Below are positions 41,962 through 49,507 of a stretch of DNA of 64,000 nt, one piece after another. Origin of the DNA: JAYRZB01 sp041916675 (lineage in GTDB: Bacteria; Pseudomonadota; Alphaproteobacteria; Rhizobiales; Devosiaceae); contig JAYRZB010000008.1 in assembly GCA_041916675.1 (NCBI GenBank), forward strand, positions 1 through 64,000, given 5' to 3'. The notes under the pieces were generated by a model, which saw nothing but the letters and a program-made list of their open reading frames with translations, did not search any database and was not told where the DNA came from. The position numbers and the translations under genes were made by a program. The first letter of the stretch is position 1. Each line of letters opens with the position of its first letter.

Positions 41962-43002
41962 TCAGGCCCGGGGCGCCGACACCGAGGCGCGTTCGATAAG
42001 CCGGGGCGGGCTTTCAATCACCACATCCTGAGGCTCACGGCCATGCAGGATAGCGTCGACCTCATCGACGGCGCGGGCACCCATTTCGCCAAGCGCGGTG
42101 GCGATCGCAGTCAGCGGCGGGGAGGTATATTCGGCATCCTCGCCATCGAGCGTGATGATCGAGAGCTCTTGCGGCACCTTGACCTTGCGGGCCCGCGCTG
42201 CCGCCACCGAGCCGATGCCGACCAAAAGGTTGGAAGCAAAGACTGCCGTGGGGCGATCGGGCATGTCGAGCAGCCGCATCATCCCATCATAGCCACCGCG
42301 CCGCGAATAGGGACCGACGAGGTCAACGAAGGGCGGAAGCTTCGCTTCAGTGCAGAATTTGGTAAACCCGGCGCGGCGGCGCTGGGCGGTATCGAGATCA
42401 TCGTTGTCGCCGATAAAGGCCAGGTGCCGGTGGCCGGCATCGTAGAGCACCTGCGCGGCCATATAGGCGGCGGCGAAATCATCGACGGTGACGCTGCGCC
42501 CGATCCTGGCGCGGCGGTTGACGAAGACATGCGGGATCGGATTGTCGTCAAGCGCGGCGATCAGTTCGGGCGACTGGGCCGAGACGGCAATGATCATGCC
42601 ATCGACGCGCCGCTCGCTGACAAGCTTAAGATAGACCGAGGTCGAGGCCGCCTCGTCATCGACATCGGCCACCAGCATGACATAGCCCACCTCTTCAGCC
42701 CGGCGGACCGCGCCGCGCACGATGGAGGCATAGACCGGGTTCATCAGGTTGGGCAGCAGGATACCCAGCGCCCCTGTGCGGCGGGTACGCAGGTTGCGGG
42801 CCAGCGCATGCGGACGGTAGTTCAGACGCCGCGCCTCATCCATGATGGCCTGGCGCGTTTCAGGGCGGACACTGATACCACCGCCGCTGAGCACCTTGGA
42901 CACGGTGGAGGTATCCACCTTGAGCGCCAGGGCGATATCCTTCAGCGTTGCCGGCCGCACCGGCTCGCGTCTTTTTGGGTTATCGCTATCGCCCTGCTTC
43001 AA
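41962..43002 (-). CDS. LacI-family transcriptional regulator (catabolic regulon)
   Basis: Regulator (346 aa). Helix-turn-helix ATLKDIALALKVDTSTVSKVL at about residues 18-38, hinge YRPHALARNLRTRRTGALG, then a sugar-binding-protein-like effector domain. The start is a TTG at 43002 preceded by AGGAG; there is no better in-frame ATG before the helix-turn-helix. It is co-transcribed with an SDR (4-nt overlap). Five TCAATCGATTGA-type palindromes with a central CG lie before four transcription units around it, including its own, which makes it the likely master regulator and autoregulated. Confidence 0.88.
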   Translation of the reverse strand: MKQGDSDNPKRREPVRPATLKDIALALKVDTSTVSKVLSGGGISVRPETRQAIMDEARRLNYRPHALARNLRTRRTGALGILLPNLMNPVYASIVRGAVRRAEEVGYVMLVADVDDEAASTSVYLKLVSERRVDGMIIAVSAQSPELIAALDDNPIPHVFVNRRARIGRSVTVDDFAAAYMAAQVLYDAGHRHLAFIGDNDDLDTAQRRRAGFTKFCTEAKLPPFVDLVGPYSRRGGYDGMMRLLDMPDRPTAVFASNLLVGIGSVAAARARKVKVPQELSIITLDGEDAEYTSPPLTAIATALGEMGARAVDEVDAILHGREPQDVVIESPPRLIERASVSAPRA

Positions 43003-43805
43003 GTCTTGCCGCTCCTGTAGCGTGATACCAGTTGGGCGTCAGGTTCATACCGATAGGCGCGCGCGGTCAATCCGCCATCCACAGCCAAAGACTCTCCAGA
43101 CACAAAAGATGCCTCTGGCGAGAGCAGCCAGGCCACCGCAGCGGCGACTTCCTCGGGTTCGCCGATGCGTTCGAGCGGGTGAATGATCGACATTTCGCGT
43201 TCGGCCATGGTGCTGTCGGGACTTTCCCGAATCACCTTGTCGACCAGCGGGGTGCGAATGGCACCCGGCGCCACCGAATTGGCGCGGATGCCGACCGGCC
43301 CATATTCGACCGCGATATAGCGCGAAAGCGCATCGACCCCGGCCTTAGCGACATCGTAGGCGGCCCACATGTTGAAAGCGGCCCGCCCATGCACCGACGA
43401 AACGTTGACGATGGCACCAGTGCTCTTGCGCGACACCCAGGTACTGATCGCCTCGGATGCGCCCCAGAAATGCGACATCAGGTTGACAGAAATCACGCGG
43501 TTGACAGCGGTCTCGTCGGGTTCGTGCAAATTGCCCATCACGGCAATACCGACATTGTTGACCCAGCCCGAGAGCGGGGCCAGCGCATCGGCCGCCTCGC
43601 GCGCCGCCTTGAGCACGGCGCGATCGGCGGCATCGCCGCGCACCACGGCGTGCCCGGACCCCAGCATGGCCTCAAGGCGGTCGGCACCTTGTGCGTCGAG
43701 TTCAAGACCCACCACGCACCAGCCATCCGCCGCCAGTCGCCGCGCGATGGCAAAACCGATTCCGGTCCCGGCGCCGGTGACAACCACACTGTTTTTCCCG
43801 TTCAT
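42999..43805 (-). CDS. Short-chain dehydrogenase/reductase, B
   Basis: Classical SDR (268 aa): cofactor motif VVTGAGTGIGFAIARRL near residue 8, NNVG near 85, catalytic Ser in VNVSSVHGRAAF and Tyr/Lys in AAYDVAKAG. The C-terminal block SFVSGESLAVDGGLTARAY is usual for the family. GGGGGGAG lies upstream of ATG 43805; the longer upstream frame crosses the operator region and is rejected. It is the first gene of the SDR-lacI pair. Confidence 0.87.
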   Translation of the reverse strand: MNGKNSVVVTGAGTGIGFAIARRLAADGWCVVGLELDAQGADRLEAMLGSGHAVVRGDAADRAVLKAAREAADALAPLSGWVNNVGIAVMGNLHEPDETAVNRVISVNLMSHFWGASEAISTWVSRKSTGAIVNVSSVHGRAAFNMWAAYDVAKAGVDALSRYIAVEYGPVGIRANSVAPGAIRTPLVDKVIRESPDSTMAEREMSIIHPLERIGEPEEVAAAVAWLLSPEASFVSGESLAVDGGLTARAYRYEPDAQLVSRYRSGKT

Positions 43806-43898
43806 CGTAAACGCTCCCCCCTCGACCGAAAACAGCCTTCCAGGGCCCTGCCGACCCGCTGGAACCAGAAAAGGCGCTTTCGGGGGAAACTTCAAGAC

Positions 43899-43910
43899 CC
43901 AAACGATTGA
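43899..43910. promoter_or_regulatory. LacI-type operator CCAAACGATTGA (regulon site 4)
   Basis: Two changes from TCAATCGATTGA; its 10-bp core CAAACGATTG is the exact reverse complement of that in site 1 (CAATCGTTTG). It lies in the divergent region between the SDR-lacI pair and transporter 2. Confidence 0.65.
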
Positions 43911-43931
43911 CTAGAAAATCGAGCAAATTAA

Positions 43932-43943
43932 GCAATCGATTGA
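43932..43943. promoter_or_regulatory. LacI-type operator GCAATCGATTGA (regulon site 5)
   Basis: One change from the consensus, 33 bp (three helical turns) from site 4. Its right half is TTGACT, which could serve as a -35 box for transporter 2. Confidence 0.72.
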
Positions 43944-44022
43944 CTAACTCTCAACTCTGTGGCTAGCTGCAGCCCGGACTGGCCAGGAACGCGCCAGCCG
44001 GAACGCCTCAGAGGGGGGAGAT

Positions 44023-45444
44023 ATGGACGACAACGACCAGAGCGGACGTCCGCCAGCATCATTCCTGGCTACTCGTCGCAACGTGCTGCGCGCCTTGGGC
44101 GCGCTGGGCCTGAGCACCAGCGTGCTCAGCCCGCTCGGCATGACTGCCGCATTCGGTGCCGACTTCGACTGGAAGAAGTTTGCCGGCACCAAAATCAACC
44201 TGCTTATGGTGGGCGGTGAAGGCGATGACCGTGCCTTTGCCGACCTCGTGCCCGAGTTCGAGGCCGAGACCGGCATGAGCATCGAAATAACCGCCCCGGC
44301 CCTGGGGCCGCTGATTGAAAAGACCCTGCAGAACCTGCAGGCGCCGCAATCAGCCTATGACGTGATCTCGTATCTTGGCTTCCTGACCACCCAGCAGGTA
44401 GGCGCGGGCTATTATGAACAGCTCAATGCCTATATCGATGATCCGTCCAAGACGGCGCCCGACTGGGATTTTGCCGACTTCCTGCAGCCCGCGCTGCGCA
44501 ATGTCGGCATTTTCGACATGGCCAATGGCGTCGTCGGCCAGGGCTCGGATGTCTATGGCATTCCCGGCACCCATTCGGGTTCGGTGATCTATTTCTACCG
44601 CAAGGACCTGTTCGAGGCTGCCGGTCTGCAACCGGCCAAGACCTGGGACGAATTCGCCGCCGCTGCCAAGGCGCTCAATACCGATGAGGTGGCGGGGGCC
44701 AGCTTTATCGGGGCCAACGACTTCTCGCTGGCGCTGGTGGACTGGTTTGCCCGCTTCATCACCATCGGCGGCACGCTGATGAGCGGTGATCCCAAGACCA
44801 AAGACTTCAAGCCCAACGTGGATTCACCCGAGGGGGTCAAAGCGCTGCAGATGATGATCGATCTGCTGCCCTATGCGCCCAAGAACGTCACCAAATACGG
44901 CTTTGCCGAAAACGTCGACGGGTTCTCGACCGGCAAGATCGCCCAGATGATCTTCTGGTCCACAATTGCCGGGCCGGTGTTCGATCCGGAAAAATCGCTG
45001 GTCGCCGACAAGACTGGTACGGGTCCGGTTCCGGCCGATCCGGGCCAGACACCGCGCGCCATCCAGGGTGGCTGGGGCATTGGCATTCCCAAAAATGCCG
45101 ACCCGGCCAAGAAGGACGCCGCCTGGCTGGCCCTGCAGTGGTTCACCAGCAAGCGCGTGAACAACTACCTCGTCGACAAATACCAGATCGATGCCAGCCG
45201 CACTTCGGCGTTCACCGACCCGGCACTGCTCGAAAAGTTCCCCTACCTGACCGACGCCCTGGCGGCGGCCTCGAATGCGGAACTGCTACCCACCGCCCGC
45301 ATCCCGGAATGCTTCCAGCTCAATGACGTGATGAACGTGGAGTTCAACTCGGCACTGCTCGGCATCCAGGACGCCCAGACCGCCTGCACCAAGGTACAGG
45401 CGCAGTGGGAAGACATGCTGCGCAAAGCCGGCCACCTGGCCTGA
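44023..45444 (+). CDS. Sugar ABC substrate-binding protein (transporter 2), possible Tat signal
   Basis: Periplasmic binding protein (473 aa, SBP_bac_1 type). The long N-terminus has twin arginines (ATRRNVLRALGALGLSTS) before the hydrophobic stretch and AFGA cleavage site, so export may be by the Tat system, unlike the Sec-type binding protein of transporter 1. The mature part begins DFDWKKFAGTKINLLMVGGE and shows family motifs such as GIPGTHSGSVIYFYRKDLF. GGGGGGAG precedes the ATG. It heads an operon with two permeases and an SMP-30 lactonase, without an ATPase gene. Confidence 0.89.
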   Translation: MDDNDQSGRPPASFLATRRNVLRALGALGLSTSVLSPLGMTAAFGADFDWKKFAGTKINLLMVGGEGDDRAFADLVPEFEAETGMSIEITAPALGPLIEKTLQNLQAPQSAYDVISYLGFLTTQQVGAGYYEQLNAYIDDPSKTAPDWDFADFLQPALRNVGIFDMANGVVGQGSDVYGIPGTHSGSVIYFYRKDLFEAAGLQPAKTWDEFAAAAKALNTDEVAGASFIGANDFSLALVDWFARFITIGGTLMSGDPKTKDFKPNVDSPEGVKALQMMIDLLPYAPKNVTKYGFAENVDGFSTGKIAQMIFWSTIAGPVFDPEKSLVADKTGTGPVPADPGQTPRAIQGGWGIGIPKNADPAKKDAAWLALQWFTSKRVNNYLVDKYQIDASRTSAFTDPALLEKFPYLTDALAAASNAELLPTARIPECFQLNDVMNVEFNSALLGIQDAQTACTKVQAQWEDMLRKAGHLA

Positions 45445-45482
45445 CCAATGCGGGACGAGTTGGAAACGCGAAAGGCCCGTTC

Positions 45483-46391
45483 ATGACCATCGCTGCCAAC
45501 CCGCCCCGCTCACCATTCGGCAAGCCCGACAACCCGAGGAAAGCCATCTGGCTTCTCCTCGGGCCCTGCGTGATCTATCTGTTTGCCTTCGCCATTTACC
45601 CCCTGTTCCACAGCCTGCGCCTGTCGTTTACCGACATGAGCGCGGCCGCCGGGGGCGGGAACTGGGTGGGCCTGAAAAACTACGCTGACCTCTTGGTCGA
45701 TCCATTGTTCTGGAATGCGGCCATGAACAGCGCCATTATGGTGGTGCTGGCGGTCAGCATCCAGGTGGTGGCGGGCGTCGCGCTGGCCATGTTCTTTAAC
45801 CTGCACCTGAAGGGCGCCTGGATCGTGCGCGGCATCCTGATGCTGCCCATGCTGATGACCCCGATCGTCGTGGGTCTGATGTGGCGCGCCCTGCTCAACC
45901 CGGACTGGGGGCTGATCGACTGGTCGATCCGATTGATCGGGCTTGAACCGCCCGACTGGCTGGGCTCGATCAACATGGCCATCGTCACCCTGGTGCTGGT
46001 CGATTCCTGGCAGTGGACGCCGTTTGTGTTCCTGATCGTGTTTGCCCGCCTGCAGGCCCTGCCGCTCGATGTGTTTGAGGCCGCCAATGTCGATGGTGCC
46101 GGACCCTGGGTGATCTTCCGCCGCATCACTCTGCCCATGCTGATGCCGGCCATCGTCTTTGCCGCCGTGTTCCGCGCCGTCGACGCCTTCCGCTCGTTCG
46201 ACCTGGTGTTCGGCCTCAGCTATGGCGGCCCGGCGCGCGGCACGACGACGCTGAGCTTTTTTGCCTTCCAGCACGGCTTCCAGTTCCAGAACTATGGCTA
46301 TGCCGCCGCCATCGCCTACGCCATGCTCATCATCCTGTCGGTGGGCACAACGGTGATGCTGCGCTACGTCAAGATCCGCTCGGAGGGCTGA
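45483..46391 (+). CDS. MalF-type sugar ABC permease (transporter 2)
   Basis: Inner-membrane permease (302 aa), six helices, coupling motif EAANVDGAGPWVIFRRITLP. Start taken at ATG 45483, 38 bases after the binding-protein stop; a longer frame overlapping that gene is improbable. It is followed after 2 bases by the MalG-type permease. Confidence 0.9.
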   Translation: MTIAANPPRSPFGKPDNPRKAIWLLLGPCVIYLFAFAIYPLFHSLRLSFTDMSAAAGGGNWVGLKNYADLLVDPLFWNAAMNSAIMVVLAVSIQVVAGVALAMFFNLHLKGAWIVRGILMLPMLMTPIVVGLMWRALLNPDWGLIDWSIRLIGLEPPDWLGSINMAIVTLVLVDSWQWTPFVFLIVFARLQALPLDVFEAANVDGAGPWVIFRRITLPMLMPAIVFAAVFRAVDAFRSFDLVFGLSYGGPARGTTTLSFFAFQHGFQFQNYGYAAAIAYAMLIILSVGTTVMLRYVKIRSEG

Positions 46392-46393
46392 AG

Positions 46394-47227
46394 ATGACAC
46401 TGCGCCCCAAAAGGATCCTGGCCTATTTGACCCTGATTGCCATCGGACTGATCGGAATTGCGCCATTTCTCTATATGGCGGTGCTTTCGACCAAGCGGCG
46501 TATCGAGATCCCCTCGCAGGTGCCCCCGACGCTCAACTTCAACTGGCCCCAGATCGTCAAGAATTACTCCGAAGTGCTGTTCAGCCAAGGCATGCTGACC
46601 TTTACACTCAATTCGCTGATCGTGGTTTCGATTTCGACCGCCATTGCCATCGTCATCGGCACGCCGGCCGCCTACGCCTTTTCGCGATTAAAGTTCCGCT
46701 ATTCGGAGTCGCTGGCCAGCACCATCCTGTCGTTCCGCTTCATGCCCCCGATCGCGGTGGCGATTCCTCTGTTCCTGATGGTCAAAACCGCCGGGCTGCA
46801 GGACAGCTATATTGGCCTGATCCTGCCCTATGTCTCGTTCTCGCTGCCGCTCGTGGTCTGGATCATGATCGGGTTCTTCGATGAAGTGCCGCGCGAGATC
46901 GACGAGGCCGCCATGATCGATGGCGCCAGCCATGTGCTGATCCTCTGGCGCATCATGCTGCCCATTGTGCGGCCGGGCCTGTTGACCGCCTCGCTGTTTG
47001 GGGCGCTGTTTATCTGGAACGAGTTTCTCGTTGCCCTCTATGTGATCAATTCACGCGCCTACCAGACGATTTCGCTGGGCGCGGCCACGCTGATCAGCGC
47101 ACAGCGCCCCATCGACTGGAATATCGCGGCCACGGTGGGCGTGGTCACGGTCATTCCCATCCTGATCTTTTCGCTATTCGTCCAGCGCTACATCGTGCGC
47201 GGGCTGACCGCCGGAGCTGTCAAATGA
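46394..47227 (+). CDS. MalG-type sugar ABC permease (transporter 2)
   Basis: Inner-membrane permease (277 aa), six helices, coupling motif EAAMIDGASHVLILWRIMLP. Partner of the preceding permease. The stop overlaps the SMP-30 gene by 4 nt. No ATPase gene follows, so the ATPase at 29550 or another MsmK-like protein must serve it. Confidence 0.9.
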   Translation: MTLRPKRILAYLTLIAIGLIGIAPFLYMAVLSTKRRIEIPSQVPPTLNFNWPQIVKNYSEVLFSQGMLTFTLNSLIVVSISTAIAIVIGTPAAYAFSRLKFRYSESLASTILSFRFMPPIAVAIPLFLMVKTAGLQDSYIGLILPYVSFSLPLVVWIMIGFFDEVPREIDEAAMIDGASHVLILWRIMLPIVRPGLLTASLFGALFIWNEFLVALYVINSRAYQTISLGAATLISAQRPIDWNIAATVGVVTVIPILIFSLFVQRYIVRGLTAGAVK

Positions 47228-48126
47228 ACTATGACCTCACACCCGAACTGGTGGCCGCCGACCTCGGCTGGCCCGAAGGCCCAACCGTGCTTGACGATGG
47301 CAGCGTGGTGTTTGTCGAAAGCTATCGCAGCCAGCTGACGGTGGTGGGCAAGGACGGCAAGGCGCGCCGGCTCGCCTATACTGCCGGAGCGCCTAACTCG
47401 TGCGTGCTCGGTTCGGATGGCGCGCTCTATGTCTGCCAGAATGGCGGCACGGTCGGGCCATGGCGGGCCGCGGAAATGTCGGTGCCGTCCATCCAGCGGG
47501 TGATGCCGGGTGGCAAGGCCGAGATCATCTGTACCGAGGTCGAGGGCATCAGACTCAACGGCCCCAACGACCTGGTGTTTGCACCCGATGGTTCGCTGGT
47601 CTTTACCGATCCGGGCACCTACAACCCTTCAAATCCGGACCCGAGCTTTATCCACGCCATCGCCCCCGACGGAACGGCGAGCGTGAAAGTGCGGTTCGAA
47701 GCGCCGACCTTTCCCAATGGGGTGGTGGTGGAAGCGGACGGATCGATCGTCTGGGACGAATCCTATACCGGCCACGTCAAGCGCCTGACACCCGACGGGC
47801 GCATCGAAGATCTGGGACGCATGCCAGGCAAGAACCCGATCCTGGATGGCATCACCATTGCCGCCGACGGGTCGCTGCTGGTGACAGACCTCGTGGGCGA
47901 AGGCTTTCACGTTTTGGCGCGGGACGGCACGCCCAAGGGCTTCGTGCGCTCGGGCGGCTGCCCGACCAACCTTGTCTTCGATGGCGACACGCTCTGGATC
48001 ACTGACGCCAGTGTGCTGGCCTCAAGCGCCGAGCCCAACTATGCCGGCAAGTTGTGGAAGATGACTTTTCCCGGTGGCGGCGCGCCGGTGCATCGGGGCG
48101 CCATAAGGCGCAGCGCCCGCTCGTAA
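47224..48126 (+). CDS. SMP-30/gluconolactonase-family lactonase, B
   Basis: Beta-propeller lactonase (300 aa) with repeated blades (GPTVLDDGSVVFVES, NSCVLGSDGALYVCQNGG, NDLVFAPDGSLVFTDPG, NGVVVEADGSIVWDES, DGITIAADGSLLVTD). The conserved Glu of WPEGPTVL and the Asn of RLNGPNDLVF are probable metal ligands. It is cytoplasmic. It differs clearly from the SMP-30 protein at 28672, so the two probably act on different lactones or steps. Last gene of the transporter-2 operon. Confidence 0.87.
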   Translation: MNYDLTPELVAADLGWPEGPTVLDDGSVVFVESYRSQLTVVGKDGKARRLAYTAGAPNSCVLGSDGALYVCQNGGTVGPWRAAEMSVPSIQRVMPGGKAEIICTEVEGIRLNGPNDLVFAPDGSLVFTDPGTYNPSNPDPSFIHAIAPDGTASVKVRFEAPTFPNGVVVEADGSIVWDESYTGHVKRLTPDGRIEDLGRMPGKNPILDGITIAADGSLLVTDLVGEGFHVLARDGTPKGFVRSGGCPTNLVFDGDTLWITDASVLASSAEPNYAGKLWKMTFPGGGAPVHRGAIRRSARS

Positions 48127-48133
48127 GCGGACG

Positions 48134-48167
48134 CCTAAGGCAGGCCGGTTCAGCCAGGCCGCTTAGG
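48134..48167. terminator. Bidirectional hairpin between lactonase B and small exported protein
   Basis: Outer stem CCTAAG/CTTAGG and inner GGCC/GGCC pairing, located between convergent genes and including the stop codon of the minus-strand gene. There is no long T-run on either side, so termination strength is uncertain. Confidence 0.5.
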
Positions 48168-48465
48168 TGAAATTGGGCTCGAAACACAATTCGACCGCCA
48201 CGTGGAAGTATTCGCCAAACTTAAGTTCGTTTTGCCCAAGTTGGCAGGGGTCGGGCTGTTGGCCCGGCTCAACCGGACCAGTCAGCGAACTTCCGTTCTC
48301 GCCAGTGCAATCCCGATCATAGAGCGCAGGATCGGCCACATAAGCAGCGGCACAATCATTGTAGTACCCAGGTTCGGAAGGCGAAAGTGCGACGGCAGGC
48401 GCTGTGGCAAAACCTGCCAGCATGGCACCGGCGGCAGCATAAGCTGCAAGTGGCTTGAGATTCAT
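48163..48465 (-). CDS. Small exported cysteine-containing protein of unknown function
   Basis: A 100-aa protein with a clear Sec signal peptide (MNLKPLAAYAAAGAMLAGF, cleavage after APAVA) and a short acidic mature part with four cysteines (NDC, RDC, DPC, ELC), which could form two disulfides in the periplasm. GGAGAATATC precedes the ATG at 48465; an upstream extension is not supported. I do not recognise a family. Confidence 0.7.
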   Translation of the reverse strand: MNLKPLAAYAAAGAMLAGFATAPAVALSPSEPGYYNDCAAAYVADPALYDRDCTGENGSSLTGPVEPGQQPDPCQLGQNELKFGEYFHVAVELCFEPNFT

Positions 48466-48654
48466 GATATTCTCCAAAGATTGGTGGAAGCGACAGCGGA
48501 CCAAGTGTGTCGACTATGCTCTCCGTCGAAGAATTATATCTCAGACCCACCTTCCCAGCAGTGGCAAAAGGGGTCAAGTAACAAGAATTACGATCACAGT
48601 TGCGACAACGAAACTGCTTAAGAACGCGACTATATGCGTCTGAGCTTCGGAAAA
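48466..48654. other. Gap left of the tRNA pair
   Basis: About 190 bases with lower GC than the neighbours. It probably contains the promoter of the small exported protein and the 3' trailer of the tRNA transcript. I see no gene or strong hairpin in it. Confidence 0.3.
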
Positions 48655-48729
48655 TGGTGGGTGTGACAGGGATTGAACCTGTGACCCCTGCCGTGTGAAG
48701 GCAGTGCTCTCCCGCTGAGCTACACACCC
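48655..48729 (-). tRNA. tRNA-Val (CAC)
   Basis: 75 nt including an encoded CCA. The minus strand begins GGGTGTGTAGCTCAGCGGGA, the anticodon arm is CTGCC-TTCACAC-GGCAG with anticodon CAC (reads GUG), the T arm is CAGGTTCAATCCCTG, and the acceptor closes with CACACCC-A-CCA. All arms pair. Confidence 0.96.
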
Positions 48730-48770
48730 GATTCCGTAGAACCGAACCCGGCAAGGCCGGGGAGAAGAGA

Positions 48771-48845
48771 TGGTGGGCGTAACTGGGATTGAACCAGTGA
48801 CCCCTACGATGTCAACGTAGTGCTCTCCCGCTGAGCTATACGCCC
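48771..48845 (-). tRNA. tRNA-Val (GAC)
   Basis: 75 nt including an encoded CCA. The minus strand begins GGGCGTATAGCTCAGCGGGA, the anticodon arm is CTACG-TTGACAT-CGTAG with anticodon GAC (reads GUC/GUU), the T arm is CTGGTTCAATCCCAG, and the acceptor closes with TACGCCC-A-CCA. It is upstream of the CAC isoacceptor, 41 bases apart, probably in one transcript. Confidence 0.96.
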
Positions 48846-48945
48846 ATCTCTAGGCCGGGCGGCGCCGGGCGCCGTCCGTTGCGCGGGATAGACCATAAAA
48901 CCCGAGCCGGGGTCAAGAGGGCAAACGCACCAACGCCCGGACTTC

Positions 48946-49305
48946 TCAGGCGGCCAGCAGGCGCTCGACTTCGTTGACCAGATCACGCAGGTGGAAGGGC
49001 TTGGAGAGCACCGAAGCATCCTTGGGCGCATCGCTGTCGGGGTTCAGCGCAACCGCTGCAAAACCGGTGATGAACATGACCTTGAGATCGGGATCAAGCT
49101 CGGTGGCGCGCCGCGCCAGTTCGATCCCATCCATCTCGGGCATCACGATATCGGAAAGCAGCAGCGCGAATGGCTCTTCGCGCAGCCGCTCATAGGCCGA
49201 GCGGCCATTGTCGAACGAAACCACCTCATAGCCGGCATTCTTGAGCGCACGCGTCAGGAACTGGCGCATGTCATTGTCGTCTTCAGCGAGCAGGATACGC
49301 TTCAT
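48946..49305 (-). CDS. cpdR: Cell-cycle response regulator CpdR
   Basis: Single-domain response regulator (119 aa). It has the receiver residues: acidic pair in LLAEDDND, phospho-acceptor Asp in LLSDIVMPEMDG, Thr in MFITGFAAVAL and Lys in VLSKPFHL. The sequence is very close to what I remember of alphaproteobacterial CpdR (LNPDSDAPKDASVLSKPFH). In Caulobacter, unphosphorylated CpdR primes ClpXP for degradation of cell-cycle proteins and receives phosphate from the CckA-ChpT relay. ATG at 49305. Confidence 0.93.
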   Translation of the reverse strand: MKRILLAEDDNDMRQFLTRALKNAGYEVVSFDNGRSAYERLREEPFALLLSDIVMPEMDGIELARRATELDPDLKVMFITGFAAVALNPDSDAPKDASVLSKPFHLRDLVNEVERLLAA

Positions 49306-49507
49306 TGAAACCTCGTTTGACCGCGCGTCCCGGCGGCCTTGCCGTGGACTTTATAGCCCGATGTTTAATGTAAGTTTTTCATTTCGCAATCCGGCATCAC
49401 TTTGATGCGCACGCATTTGCGCACTTATGGACAACCGGCATCATTAAAGGCACAGTGATTGCCACTGGTTCGGCATCTGGTTCGGCCATGCCGTGGGGAG
49501 GAGCAGG

